Source: Hemerocallis citrina (taxonomy: Eukaryota; Streptophyta; Magnoliopsida; Asparagales; Asphodelaceae). From it: a stretch of 64,000 nucleotides of DNA. The notes below the pieces were generated by a model, which saw only the letters and a list, made by a program, of their open reading frames with translations, was not told the origin of the DNA and made no database searches. The position numbers and the translations under genes are program-made. Positions 17,386 to 29,110 of this stretch are shown here, piece after piece. The stretch is taken from contig JACEHZ010000207.1 in assembly GCA_017893485.1 (NCBI GenBank), positions 1,550,001-1,614,000 of the forward strand, written 5' to 3'. How positions within the stretch are numbered: position 1 is the stretch's first letter; the number at the start of each line of letters is the position of its first letter.

Positions 17386-17783
17386 GCCACGTCGCTCGGA
17401 CGATTGAACCCTCCGACGCCCCACCTATGTCAAGAAGAGCCAGGAAAAATTTTGATTCAAAGTATTAAGGCACCGCCCTCGGCGAGTACCCCCCAGGTCC
17501 CGTGTCCCGGTCGGTATTCCGCCGAACCACGGGCCCCGGTCAAAAACAGATCAGCGCCCCCCCATCTCTGACTCCTCCGGGTTGACATCCATCAGAAGCC
17601 ATCAGCCCGGAAGGAAGACAGAGATGGGAGGGGGCCCATCAACACTCAGAGATCAGGAGAAACGCACCATTCCGAGCTAGTTGGTTACAACTGGAAGGCT
17701 CGGCCTGGCAGAGAACTCTGGCAACCGCGCCTTCACAGTTGCAAACAACGAGCTCAGACGGTCCGGAAAAAATCTTCGCTGAG
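17386..17783. other. Non-coding part of the Tat element
   Basis: GC-rich sequence between two repeat blocks. No convincing ORF on either strand; a 129-codon plus-strand frame running over 17182-17571 crosses the repeat and shows no domain. Confidence 0.6.
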
Positions 17784-18205
17784 GGACGACCGCTCATCCT
17801 TCCGAACAAGCTCACCCCTCGGATTCGGACATGGGTGATCACCTCTCCCGCCAAGATCTCTGCCGACCCTGACACCCGCTGCAGAGCAAACAGGGAAGGC
17901 AGAAGATCTTGGTGGGAGAACGACCACCCGTCCTTCCGAAGTAGTCCACACTCTGGGTTCGGACTATGGTCGCCGCCACTACTGCCTTATTCCCTCCCGC
18001 TCCCGACATCCCCTTCGGAGTAGTGAGGAACGGGAGAAGAACAAGACAACAGGGCGACCACCCGCCCTTCTGAACTGATTCGTCTCTCGGGTCCGGTCTA
18101 CGGTCGTCACCACTACTGCCTCGTTCCCCACCCGCTCCTAACATCCACTTTGGGGCCGTCAGGAATAGAGGGATAACCAGGCAGAAGAGCAACCACCCCT
18201 CCGGA
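17784..18205. repeat. Degenerate tandem repeat, ~135 bp period, about three copies
   Basis: Unit starts resemble CGACCACCCGTCCTTCCGAA at 17786, 17920, 18055 and, truncated, 18191. Shared words include GTTCGGACTATGGTCG/GTCCGGTCTACGGTCG and CCACTACTGCCT. Copies are clearly diverged. Confidence 0.75.
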
Positions 18206-19489
18206 CCTCAAAAGCGAAGCCACCCAAGGCAGATGCCTCCGAGGTCTGAAACTCTATGTTGTTGCGGTTGAAATAACAAGGGGAATGGAGTACTTATAGC
18301 TTAACCTCCAAGAACCAGCCATTATGATCCTCGGAAGTTAAAACGCCACGCATTAATTGAAGGAGTTATCCTTAATGGCCTGGGGAAAGTGGAATGCCGC
18401 ACGAACCCCAGAACGCCATTAATATCCTTGGAAATTGAGCCGAACCGAGATCCAATTCTTCACTAAAGCTCGAAACACCCCTTCCTATCTCCGGTCGGCC
18501 ACCGAGCAAGTGCCTCCCTGAGCTCGCAAACGGAGAAAGCGCCCTTTCTCCTCAACTTTCGCGCCTGATCTCGATCAGACGGCCCAGATCTCGCCGAGGA
18601 CACTAGATGACAAGATAGTGTTTTCTTGAGAAATGTGCCCGTCTTGGGATACGCGCCATCATCCGACGGCTCAGATGGCGCCACGTCGCTCGACATGCCG
18701 AGACCTGATGCCTTCGGTCGGCTACCGAGCAAGTGCCTTCCCGAGCTCGTAAACGGAGAAAAAAGGATACCGAGCTATCTGAATCGTTGGATGTCTCAAA
18801 AAATCGCGCTCCTAATGATGAATGGCCCAAACTGCGCCACATGCGCTAAAAGACAAGATAGCGTTTTCTCGGGGACTGCGCCCGTCTCGAGATACGCACC
18901 AGCATCCGACAGCTCAGATAGCGCCACGTCGCTCGGCCTGCCGAACCCCCTGGATCCGGTCGGCAGTTGAGCAAGCGCCTTTCCGAGTTCGTAAACGGAG
19001 AAAAACGCTGCCGAGCGGTAACAGCCGTCAGATCTTTCTGAAATTTATGCTCGTCCATGATCAACGACTCAGATCGAGCCACGTCATTAATCGGTATTTA
19101 AATCGTTTTTTATTTATTTAAATCGTTTTATTTATTTAAAAATTGCGAAAAAATTGCTAAAAATTTGGGAAAATTAACTAAAAATTCTGGAAAATAATTG
19201 GAAATTTGGGGGCACATTTTCGAACCCCTGAACGAACAATTATTGCCTAGAATGTACTGTTAAGGCCCCCGAACGATTGGTAAACACGTCGCAAAATTAA
19301 ATAAATAGTCCGAAAAAATAGATAAAAACCAGTAAATACCCGATACGACCAGAGAACAGCAATTGGCACCAAAAAATTACCTCACTACCCCCTTCGAGAT
19401 TCAAGATCCCACATTTGGACTCCGATACAACTCCGCTAGCCACTAAAACAGTTAGACTACTCCTCAAAGGCTGATCACACTCAACCTTT
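18206..19489. other. Non-coding 3' region of the Tat element with further repeat copies
   Basis: Holds the repeat copy at 18480-18690 and shorter copies at 18716-18762 and 18957-19012, each containing GAGCAAGTGC/GCAAGCGCC and ACGGAGAAAAA. From 19090 it becomes AT-rich (TTTATTTAAATCG repeated) up to the purine tract. No ORF is supported. Confidence 0.7.
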
Positions 19490-19505
19490 AGGAGTGGGGG
19501 GCTCG
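19490..19505 (+). other. Polypurine tract of the Tat element
   Basis: AGGAGTGGGGGGCTCG immediately precedes the TG of the 3' LTR, the position where plus-strand DNA priming occurs in LTR retrotransposons. Confidence 0.85.
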
Positions 19506-20100
19506 TGATGTGGCTAAAAATGGGGTTAAATCGGGACCGTCCAGATCGAGCGCGAATCTTGAAGCACAGGGGTAAAAAGGTAACTTCACATACAGCTGGA
19601 TCCAAAACGGGTATTGGCTCTCCTCCTCACAGAACCAACCACCCGCGAGCAGATCCGCCTTGACTGGGTACGGGTCCCGACCCGAAACAAACCCAGATCA
19701 CCAAGAGGAGAATCAAGGCCGATGATTTGGCTAAATCAACTCAACTCGCCTGATTTGCTCCCACCGGGTAATCAGGGGCTAATTTCCCAAAACAGAATGG
19801 GAGGATTTTCCTCCTGGCTGTTAGGCAGGAAATTCAGCCCCTAACCGCTCCGCTGGCGACTATAAATATCACCCCTCTACCACCATGACCAGGTTAATCA
19901 CTTTTTTACCACTTAAGCTCTTTCTTAATCTCTTCTGATTACTGACAAGAGCGTCGGAGGGTGCGTCGCCGGAATCAACCCCGGTGTTTCGCACTTCCCT
20001 TGCAGGTTGCGGCAGGAGCAAGTAGGCTGAGTCAACTGTTCAGGTTTCCTCGAACTCACAAATTCATCTGCTTACCCCCACACCGAAATCAGCGGTAACA
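19506..20100 (+). repeat. 3' LTR of the Tat element
   Basis: TGATGTGGCT...CGGTAACA, 595 bp, same length as the 5' LTR with seven substitutions. TATA box at 19861-19869. It abuts a LINE reading frame at 20101 with no target-site duplication. Confidence 0.95.
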
Positions 20101-22130
20101 CCATCCATTCTCCTGCAAACGGGGGCTCAAACAAGGAGATCCGCTCTCACCCCTTCTCTTCACCATCGTGGCAGACTTTCTCAGATCCATAATGGCTAAA
20201 TGCAGTAAAGTCGGTTGGATCGTGCCAGTGGCCAAGGGAATCAATCGTCAAGGATGCTCTATACTCCAATATGCTGACGATACTATCTTATTTGGCAATG
20301 GCAACCTAGGGGAAACTATCTTCTTCAAAGGAACTCTGTATTGCTTTGAAGCCTGGTATGGCCTCAGAGTCAATTTCCAAAAAAGTGCTCTCATTCCCAT
20401 TTCCCTGAGTCTGGAAGAGGCTCTCGATCATGCCACTATCCTAAATTACTCCACCGATAGTTTCCCCATCCAAACCTGGGATTGCCGCTAAGACCCGGAA
20501 AATTAAAAAAGGCAAATTGGCTTCCCATCATAGACCGGGTTGAGAAATGGCTGGCAGGATGGAAAGACAAAGCCCTTTCTTTGGGAGAGAGAGTCATGCT
20601 TAAGAATGCAGTCCTTTTAACCTTCCTACCTATTATCTCTCCTTCTTTGAAATGCCACGATGGGTAATCCAAAGAATTGACCGGACTAGGAAATATTTCT
20701 TATGGAAAGGGTCAGATCCGGACCGAGGATGATATCATCTAATTAGGTGGGATAAGGCGTGTATGAAAAAGATACATGGAGGCCTAGGTATAATTGATCT
20801 TCGAGATATGAATCTGGCGCTACTGGAAAAATCGTGGTGGAAATTTTTCCACCCAAATGGAGAAGGATGGCAACAATTTGTCCAGGGATATATGCATATG
20901 AATGGAATGAGAAATCTGGGCTTCAGGATAGGCCCTCGGGTTTCTTGTTTCTGGAAAGGTATCACTAAGGCATACGATCCCTTCCACAGCTATGTTAAAT
21001 CAACTATCGGTAACGGCAGACTTACCAGATTTTGGTGGGACAAGTGGTGTGCTGATCACACACTCAGAACCCTGTTCCCCAATTTATATGACCAGGCAAC
21101 ACATCCACAGTGCACGGTGGCCGCTGCCTGGAAAAGAGGCGCTTGGAATCCATCTTTCAAACAACCGCTCGACCTAGGCTTACAGCTCAGACTAACAGAA
21201 CTTTAGGCCTACATCTCCAACACTGATATCGACTACTCTCAGGGCCTAGATAAGAAATCCTGGGGATTGGAGAAGAACGGCAAGTACACGGTTCGCTCCA
21301 TGTACAATCACTTACATTTGAGGGGATGTACCCCAAAATGGTCTGCTGTCATCGGGAAAACGAAAGCTCCGCTAAAAATCAAAGTTTTCTTATGGTTGGT
21401 ACTAAATGATGCGATCCTAACTAGAGAAAATTTCGCTAAGCGCCAACCGACTGTGGATCCCTAATGCGGGTTCTGCCACACCGCCCTGGAGTCTAGGGAT
21501 CATCTTCTTTTTCAGTGTCCTAGGAGCAAAGCGGTACTTGTAGAGGTACTCAGCGCCCTAGGGACATCTCAATACCCTAGTACATACGAGGACCTGTGGG
21601 TAGGTCCTAAGTTCGCAACAGAGAGGGGTGCTATGAGAGAAGAGTGGTATATTGCGATCGCCGTAATGACCTGCGTTCTCTGACTAGACAGAAATAATCT
21701 TTACTTTCGTAGAACTTACAATAGAATTTCTGGCAATTTGACTCACATTATGCATTTTATCTCATTTTGGGCTAATGTGGCAGCAGCAGGTCCCAGGAGA
21801 AGGATCGCGAGTGTCTTCCAGGTACAGGACTTTGATGACGAGGAGATTGAGATCGGACCGACGATCGAGTGATAGCCAGCACGGTCTTCGATGGTCATTG
21901 ATACCCACCACCCTAGGGTTTGTTGGGGGTATGATGTATTTCCTTACGGCTACTCTATGTTTTTTCTTTTGTCCCACCCCCCATGTTCGGAATGGAGTTT
22001 ATGTTCTGTTGTTTTGTTTGTAGGATTTTGTGTAGGCTCAGTACTCTGAGTTTGTTTTATTAATCACTTATTAATGAAACAGGGTGGTCAGACTCCACCT
22101 TTTCCTTAAAAAAAAAAACAAAAAAAAAAC
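20101..22130 (+). mobile_element. L1-type LINE fragment, + strand, with poly(A) tail
   Basis: Starts mid-RT exactly at the Tat 3' LTR and runs to an A-rich tail at 22109-22130 (A11 C A9). It differs in sequence and orientation from the LINE at 2641-4730, so the two are not halves of one interrupted element. The RT part lost upstream would be expected to the left of the Tat element if the insertion were simple, and it is not there. Confidence 0.85.
20112..21690 (+). pseudogene. LINE ORF2 remnant, RT palm to zf-RVT
   Basis: The opening frame reads RGLKQGDPLSPLLFTIVADF then ILQYADDTILFGNG, the YADD catalytic core of a plant L1 RT. Further pieces are at 20482-20667 (WLAGWKDKALSLGERVMLKN), 20763-21206 (KKIHGGLGIIDLRDMNLALL) and 21267-21464 (LKIKVFLWLVLNDAILT, the zf-RVT lead-in), then a Cys/His-containing stretch with frame breaks. 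Stops and frameshifts between the pieces make it non-functional. Endonuclease and ORF1 are absent. Confidence 0.85.
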
Positions 22131-23530
22131 ATATGGTTTTTAGGTTGTAGCCTATGATAGATATTGAGTCGGCTAGAGACGGAGAACTCTAATCTGTACA
22201 TTTCCTTCATTTAAAAAATTGTATTACAGAAGAAGAAAAGAAAAGAAAGAAAAAAAGAAACATCTTGGATTTTTGTATTTCAAAGTTTGCATTCAATTGA
22301 ACCTCTTCTTGGTGACTATTAATGTTGAGTTGCTTGATTTATTTTTCAAAAAAAAAAAAAAAAAAAATGGAAAAAAACTGTTATTATTGTTGTTGCCTTG
22401 GTTGTTTTATCATCATTATTATTATTTGCTTTTTTAGCACTTAACCAAGTTAGAATTTTTAGGTTGATATGTTTAATAAATAAAAAACTGTATATTGCAT
22501 GAAAATTAGATCAGTCTTTTTCTTCTTCAACAAAATACTTGATTATGTTCTACTTTGTATGAGATTGATTGATGGAAAGAATGCAATAAAGGTGGATTGC
22601 TTGTCCGTATAAATTACAAAAGAGAAAGCTTATTTATTTATGTTTATTTTCACATGGTATTTTTGCACTCATAAAAGTCTCCAATTGTTAAAGTGTAATT
22701 TTTCTTTTTTCTTTTTCAACTTATACTTAAAATTAGTATATGAATTTCGAATCCCCTTCACGCATGTATCTTGGAGATAATATGCTAATCATGTATGCAT
22801 AATTTTTTTTATTTTAAAAGTAAATGTTTATTTTTTCTTTTGTTAATACTTTAAATTAAACTTAAACACAACAAATTCAATAATAATAACCCAATTTTTT
22901 AATATATAAATTTAAAAACAACATAATTATTTGTGCACTGCACTGATCCATTGCTATTATATCTACAAGTAATTTATACGTGCGATGCATGTTTTAATAA
23001 ATATATTTTTTTAAAATAAAAATTCAAATACAGTCTGGGCTTGAACCTAAGACTTTCTTTACAATAGTTATGCACGTGCGTTACACGCACTGATAGAATG
23101 ACACTAATGCCTTCTCCCATTATAATATTATAGAGGTAAATGTGAGTTTTGATTCATTTGTTTGCACTATACATAGATATTTTTTATTACTTTCCTTGCT
23201 CCACATGACATTTCCATTTTAAACACGTAATAGATTTCACATTTATTTTCTGCAGTTCTTTTTTGCCACGTGGCATTTTCATGTTATCTTTTATAACTAT
23301 TCTATTATCAGTTATTTTATCTATATTTTATACTAATAGGAGAGCGAGTCTACCCCCTCTCTCCTTTATCTATTTTGAAATAGAAAGGAGAGGGAAACAA
23401 GGAATTTTTGTTTAACTAACACGTGCACGACACATTATATTATAATATATTTACTATATATTATAAAAATAGGTCTACCTCCTCTCTCTTTCCTTCATTT
23501 TGAAATGGTGTCAGGAGAGTCAAAGTAAGG
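22131..23530. other. AT-rich intergenic sequence, no gene seen
   Basis: Low-complexity AT-rich DNA with A/T runs (22349-22367). Two related pyrimidine-rich patches with ATTTTGAAAT and AACACGTGC words lie at 23340-23430 and 23470-23545, possibly a diverged duplication. No ORF of note. Confidence 0.6.
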
Positions 23531-24436
23531 ACTAACACGTGCTCAGTGCGTATAAAAAATTTACTGTACATGATGAAGGAAAAAAAACCCTTCTCTTCTC
23601 ATCCACTTCTTCCTCCTCTTCTCATTTTAGTGCCGCCCGCTGCCATCGCCTCCCTGTCGGCGCCCGTCGCCAGCCGAACGCCTTCCCAATTGCAATGCTC
23701 GCCTCCCACGCCGCATCCCGCATCACCTCCCATGCCGCCTCCCCCGTCACATCCCCGTCGCCCGTTGCGTGCCTCATTGCCGACCCTCTTTTTTCTCTCT
23801 TTCCTTCATCCATCTCCCTAACTTTTTTTTGGGTTTCATTGAAACTCGCGCCACCTATTCGGCAAAAATCTCGACCCATTTCAGTGTAGCTAAAGGTTTT
23901 TTTGGGTTTTCTTGAAATGTGTGCCACCTGTTCGGTGAAAAGTCCGACCCATTGCAGTGCCGCCAAAGATCCGTTCTTGGAAATTTCATTGTCCCTCTTC
24001 TTATCCATCATTGTTGTCTTATATTGTTTGATCTGATTCTCATATTGCTGTTCATATTGGAATAGAGTTCCAAATATTTATCTCAACAATAAAGTTGTAA
24101 TCTTTCTTATTGTTATGGTTTGAGTGATTTCACTAAAACCCATTATTCTGTCATGAATTATTTGAAGTTAATTGGAATGAGAAAGATGATTCTTTTTTTT
24201 ATAAAAAAATTAATTTTGTCATAAAGGTTCGTTCTTGAAATTTATTTGACGTTGTTTCTATTATCAATCACCATTAGTTGGCTTATGTTGTTTTGTTCTG
24301 CTACTATTGTTGTTAATTTTTTTGACATGTAGTTATAGACTTCATCTGAGCAATGAAGGTGGATTCTTTCTTACTGTTTATGTGATTTCTCTAAAATCCA
24401 TTATTTTGTCATGAATTTGAAGTTTGTTTGGATATG

Positions 24437-24477
<41 letters not shown>

Positions 24478-25808
24478 ATTATAAATTAAAGAAATCCTAA
24501 CCCTTGATTCACCCTACTCATTTTAGCGTCGCAAAAATTTGGTTCTTTGGAATTCATTTGTCTTCCTATTTTCTTTTTCTACCATCCATCATTAGCTGTC
24601 TTATAATATTTTATTCTCTATTTTAGTTCATATGCACACTCATATTTAAGTATATTTTCCCATTTGCTATTGGTTTCTAATTTGACTTTATTGGGCTATT
24701 CTTTTGCAGGTTAGAATTGATTGTCTGATTGGCTGCCTCAGTTATTTTTGTAAATTTAAATTTCCTTTTTTTTCCATTTTCTTAATAATATCTTATGTTT
24801 GCAACACTTTGCTTTCATTCTTTCTTTACAAGGTTTTTTGGATCAGTGATCTGGTTGATTATTATTTTTTGGATCAGTGATATGATCGATTAGTGTTTAT
24901 ATCCTGAAATTTGTTGATCCTATGTGCTATAATTGTAGTTTTATAGGAGTACTCAATAGTTCTTATTTATTTGATTAGGATTATATAACATGTTTGCATT
25001 AATTGGATCTTAGTTCATCATTCTGTCTGTTTACTGTGTGGGATTCAATGAATTGTTGAAATTGTTATTATACATTCAATCGGTTCTCATGATTCTATGT
25101 ATTAAGCAAGTTATTGGATTTTTCTCTTTTAATTTTCTTATCTTCTTCAGATTTTTGAGCTTAATTAGAACACACAGCAACTAATTATAGGTGGGTTTGA
25201 TTCCTATTAATTGTGATTGGATTTGTACTCTTATTGGAGGAGCTCTTGCTCTCCGCATGGAGCCTCTCCCACATAGCCGCAAAAAGTATGCTTTTGTTGC
25301 TTTTAATAATAGAAATTTGCAATTTTGTTAAATGTGTATGATGGTTTTCTAAAAAAAATTTATGGGTTTCTGTTATTATATTATATATATCTATACAATA
25401 TATTATGCTAAGGCCATTTTTAGTCAAAGGATTTTTCTTCATTTTTTAAAATAAAAAAAAAGCAAATGTAGGAGGCAACTCCCCACTCTTCTCCATCCAA
25501 ATTTTGAACTAGAATCATCTCCTTTAATCAAAACTTAAAGATCGTGCAATATTGTATAGATGTTATTAGATGAACTTTTCAAAAATATTTTTGTAATTTT
25601 TTTATGTAAAAATCTGTGCAATATTACATAGGGTTATACTAGTATAGTTATATGCTTACTACTTTTCTCTAATCCTCAAACAGATGCTTTGATCTTATTA
25701 AGTCATATACAATATTAGATGCTTTGATCTTATTAAGTCATATACAATATTTAAAATGTTAAGAAACTCATGATATCTCATCTTATCATATCCAGTAAAA
25801 ACAATACC

Positions 25809-25812
<4 letters not shown>
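23531..25812. other. Unassigned sequence with a GC-rich patch, AT microsatellite and short duplication
   Basis: 23600-23780 is GC-rich and leader-like, with open frames of up to 129 codons that show no domain. A pure AT run occupies 24440-24472. A 35-bp unit (GATGCTTTGATCTTATTAAG...) is duplicated in tandem at 25682-25751. Nothing here supports a functional gene. Confidence 0.5.

Positions 25813-25868
<56 letters not shown>
25813..25868. repeat. (TA)n microsatellite, left of foldback element
   Basis: About 28 TA units ending directly at the left arm of the foldback element. Confidence 0.95.
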
Positions 25869-25870
<2 letters not shown>

Positions 25871-26229
25871 ATTCCGTTGTGCACTAGCCTCCGTGTGCAC
25901 TCCATGTGTACTTGGCCTTCGGGCCTTCGTATCGACGATCAGAACCATTCACATTGATCTACACATCTAAATGAGTCTAAATAAGTAAAATCAGGTCATT
26001 TGAAATTCATTTGCCGACCATCATGTCATTATAAACAATAATGATATTCATCCATACAATTTTGTAACACTTCTATGGATAGAAAAATGAATTTCAAATG
26101 ACTTGATTTTACATATTTAGACTAATTTAGACATGTAGATCAATGTGAACGGCTTGGATTGTCGATACGAATGCCGGAAGGTCGAGTGCACCTAGAGTGC
26201 ACACGGAGGCTAGTGCACAACGGAAGGGG
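25869..26229. mobile_element. Foldback/MITE-like element with ~150-bp inverted arms
   Basis: The left arm begins CCATTCCGTTGTGCACTAGC and the right arm, read on the other strand, begins CCCCTTCCGTTGTGCACTAG. Complementarity continues through CCTCCGTGTGCACTC, TTCGTATCGAC, TTCACATTGATCTACA and GTCATTTGAAATTCATTT, about 150 bp per arm at roughly 85% by eye, around a ~60-bp loop. It lies between TA tracts (25813-25868 and, after a CT tract, 26255-26306). It encodes nothing and would depend on an outside transposase. The family is not identified; insertion within TA microsatellites recalls the rice Micron elements. Confidence 0.8.
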
Positions 26230-26230
26230 A

Positions 26231-26251
26231 CTCTCTCCCTCTCTCTCTCTC

Positions 26252-26306
<55 letters not shown>
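26231..26306. repeat. (CT)n followed by (AT)n microsatellite
   Basis: CT-rich tract at 26231-26253, then about 26 AT units, to the right of the foldback element. Confidence 0.95.
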
Positions 26307-26309
<3 letters not shown>

Positions 26310-27012
26310 GAGATTGTGAGATAGAATATTATTTTGTGAGAGGAGCGATTTGAATTATCGAAATCTCGATCACACTATTCACATCACTCTACATGTTATT
26401 TAGATGGTTTGTACAAAATATAGCATTACATAATATGTATATTTTAAATGTATATTATATATGTATGCATGAGCTAACTATTTGCTATTCTTTTTTTACT
26501 AACAAATATTCTTAATTAATCTTTTTCTTTTGCATGTACTATTTTTAGTACATGATCAACAACAACATGAATGATGATATAGGGGCTAGGATTAGAAATT
26601 GATGATATAGATTTATTGCACACTAACATTTTTTTAGTTAATTATAATTGCATGTTAAGGTAATGTTTTCATATTTACAAAGATTTGATGTGAGAATTGA
26701 GAGATAAATTTCTAAAATCTTGATAACTATTTTGTTTATTTTATTTTCAATTCAAAAACTAAATGAGATTGATTTAACAACAGAGACAACAGAAAATTAT
26801 AATAATATAATATAATATATATTTTCATGCATTGCACGTGTTGTATACTAGTATTATAAATATTCCGCAGTCTGTAGTCCTAAAACCCTTTAAAAAAGAC
26901 TCTTCACCTAGATAGAAGCTCTATAGTTCGTCTTCTTTATATCTATACAAACTCAAAACAACATGTTTAACAAAAATGTCTGAAAGACCCACTAAATAAC
27001 TTGCAGCAGATT
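26307..27012. other. AT-rich intergenic sequence; weak Helitron-like 3' end
   Basis: No ORF of note. At 26822-26853 the words GCATTGCACGTG and TATACTAGTAT resemble the hairpin-CTAGT ends of plant Helitrons, but no matching 5' TC end or stable hairpin was established. Confidence 0.35.
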
Positions 27013-27160
27013 TGCAGGTGTTAGTGTGGTCAACTCTTAAGCCGTTTCGTTGTTGAGTAAGAGGTCGAAAATTTAAATTCTGCTTGCACCAAAAAGTTTC
27101 CAATTAATATTTATTTGGGATAAAGTGTGTTTTTGTGATCTTATTCTCAAAAAAAAAACT
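27013..27160 (+). mobile_element. SINE-like unit with tRNA-related head
   Basis: Starting near GGTGTTAGTGTGGTCAACTC, the first ~75 bp follow a tRNA outline: a 5' GGTGTTA that partly pairs with TTGCACC at ~27082-27088, a D-arm-like TGGTCAACTCTTAAG (box A position) and GGTCGAAAATTTAAATTC at the box B position. About 60 bp of AT-rich body and an A-run at 27148-27157 follow. The size fits a plant SINE. No target-site duplication was seen, and both boxes deviate from consensus. Confidence 0.4.
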
Positions 27161-27429
27161 CTGAGCACATATAAAGCTTGTCCTAAAATAATCTGACACA
27201 TGAGATGCATATCAAACTGAGTTAATTAGAGATTTAGGCTAGTTTTTGAAACTATTTGTAGAAAACGGCTAGTTTCCAAATAATATTCTATACTTCATAT
27301 TCTATAATATTTTCTATAGGATGTGTAATCTTTCAACAATTTTAAATTTTGCTTTTGCAATATTTTTTGTTTAATCATCTAAATTAATTTTAAAATTACT
27401 TATACTAGTTATTTTGAGAAAACCAGGTG

Positions 27430-28450
27430 AGGATTACTTACTCTTGGAACAAGGCTCTGATTCCACTTCAGATGTGAAGCATGAAGTAGTCGTGATTGTC
27501 TGTAAAAGAGAAACAAAAGAGTATTAAAAAACTTTAAAAATAATATTCTTGAAAATAACAGACATTATCGTTCTCTCTAATATTAAAATAATCAAGCATA
27601 AGTTCAAAATCTCTCATAGCTTCTGATTATGTTTCTGATAATTCAGTATCACTATCATATGGAAGTTCTTCTGTATGTTCGTTTCCTTCTTCTTTATGTT
27701 TGTTTTCTTCAAGATATAGCTTATATGCTGTTGTAGGACTTCATATATCGCTATTAAATTCTCCATTTTCCTAAAATAATAAAGATCTTTCATGAAAAAG
27801 TTAGGCCATCAATTATTTGAACATTTATATTATTAGTTTGTCCAGAATTAACCTAATTTATTGTTATAATTATTACTCGTTGTATGGTAAAGAAAAAATA
27901 ATTTAAACTGATAAAACCCATCTGGGCTTGTTAGACTTTGCGGATAATAAACATAAAAAACCAACATTCTATCACGTCCATAATAGTTAGTCATTAATTC
28001 TTGAATTAACTCATGATTGGAACTAGTATCATTATCCATTCTTTTTAAGATTCTGATAAATTTAAAGTTTGAAACAATATGTATGAAAATCTAGAATAGA
28101 GAGAGGTTTATAAGGATACGATAAAAATCAACAAAAGGGCCCAACATGCATCCAACATAGTTGAGCCTCTTTGAGCTGCTCTGTACCAGTTACTACCAGT
28201 GGAAAAAATATCTCTGGTATGCACCCCGATTTCAGTGTTCCTTTCACATTCCTCCCATTCCAGGATAACTAAGAGAGCTTCATCCAAGGGATATGTCTGG
28301 AACAACTGAGTAGCACCTCAGTACAGACAACCACAACCTAACTCGTTTCTTGCTACTAGGTGTATAACTCAACTATAGAATGTTGCAAATTAGTTTTTTG
28401 CGAGATCTTTCAGGTAGAGCCTTACAAAACTCTCCCTAGGGAAAATAATT
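27430..28450 (-). pseudogene. Degenerate minus-strand ORFs of unknown origin, possibly pararetrovirus-related
   Basis: A 63-codon frame starts at 28039 (MDNDTSSNHELIQELMTNYY), followed by an acidic stretch at ~27735-27545 (EEGNEHTEELPYDSDTELSE) containing two stops. Two words resemble tRNA-Met primer sites on the minus strand: TGGAATCAGAGC at 27465-27454 (one mismatch) and TGGTACAGAGC at 28188-28178 (one base missing). Since the solo LTR at 28451-33535 is flanked by a clean TAATT duplication, this sequence was once contiguous with 33541 onward, next to the viral fossil, so a viral leader and ORF start is possible. A host-gene fragment is the alternative; splice-like signals exist at 27487 and 27768. 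Confidence 0.3.
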
Positions 28451-28839
28451 TGTCACACCCCACTTTCCATTATACGAGAACACATGCACCTAACTGAGGC
28501 CCAGCAAATAATATAATTATACCAACTCATATCATCCATAAGCTGTACAATGCCAGTAAGCTCAACAATGCAATAATAATAATCACGTGAACAATAATAA
28601 CATGAATAACCAATTTCTGAGATACAAGAACTTACAATAAGCCCGAGAATATGCAATACAATAACAGTACGTCAAGATCCTTCAGAATCTCATCGTCTGT
28701 ACCTTTATAACATTAACTCGAAAGAAAAAGGAAGGGAACTCGTTAGCGCAAGCTACGGGCCGCAAGTAGTAGCAAGCAATGAAAGAATAAAGGACTATAT
28801 ATAACAAGTATAGGAAATTTGGAACGATATCAGGGTCAA

Positions 28840-29110
28840 TAACAATAGATGCAACAATGATCAAGAGATCAAGGGTTGGTAAATAATAGTCAATAATGCA
28901 ATGATCGATCAACAGTAAACAATAATGTAATGATCGGTAAACAATATTCAATAATCAATGATCGGTACTCAATATCCAATAATCAATGATTTCAATAATC
29001 AATGATCGATGAAGAATATTCAAAAATCAATAATCGGTACTCAATATTCAATAATCAATTATCGATAAACAATATTCAATAATCCATGATCGGTAAACAG
29101 TAAACAATGA
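28840..29110. repeat. Minisatellite, AATCAATGATCGGTA-type, inside solo LTR
   Basis: Repeated words CAATAATCAATGATCGGTA and AATATTCAATAATC with a ~30-bp period, in the minisatellite position typical of this LTR family. Confidence 0.8.

Larger units (their letters stand above)
5004..20100 (+). mobile_element. Tat-lineage Ty3/gypsy LTR retrotransposon, near-complete (15.1 kb)
   Basis: Two 595-bp LTRs (5004-5598 and 19506-20100) bound a primer site (5602), a single gag-pol ORF (5666-11401), a non-coding tandem array (11581-12133), an antisense gene region (12622-17026), a repetitive non-coding tail and a purine tract (19490). The domain order PR-RT-RNase H-second RNase H-integrase, with an antisense ORF after pol, is characteristic of the Tat lineage (relatives Grande, Retand, RIRE2). 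The LTRs differ at 7 sites, six of them transitions (about 1.2%). With a commonly used plant LTR rate of 1.3e-8 per site per year this would be roughly half a million years; that is an estimate. There is no matching target-site duplication: TTTGT on the left, CCATC on the right. Confidence 0.95.

Noticed and set aside
2641..22130. The two LINE fragments flanking the Tat element as one LINE split by its insertion
   Set aside because: They are in opposite orientation, overlap in the protein region they encode and differ in sequence.
23539..24011. Possible host gene start (116- and 129-codon ORFs)
   Set aside because: Ser/Pro/Ala-rich translations on both strands, no domain, no continuing exon that could be defended.
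24440..24472. Regular AT repeat considered as part of a CRISPR-like or other array
   Set aside because: It is a plain dinucleotide microsatellite without spacers; the window is from a eukaryote.
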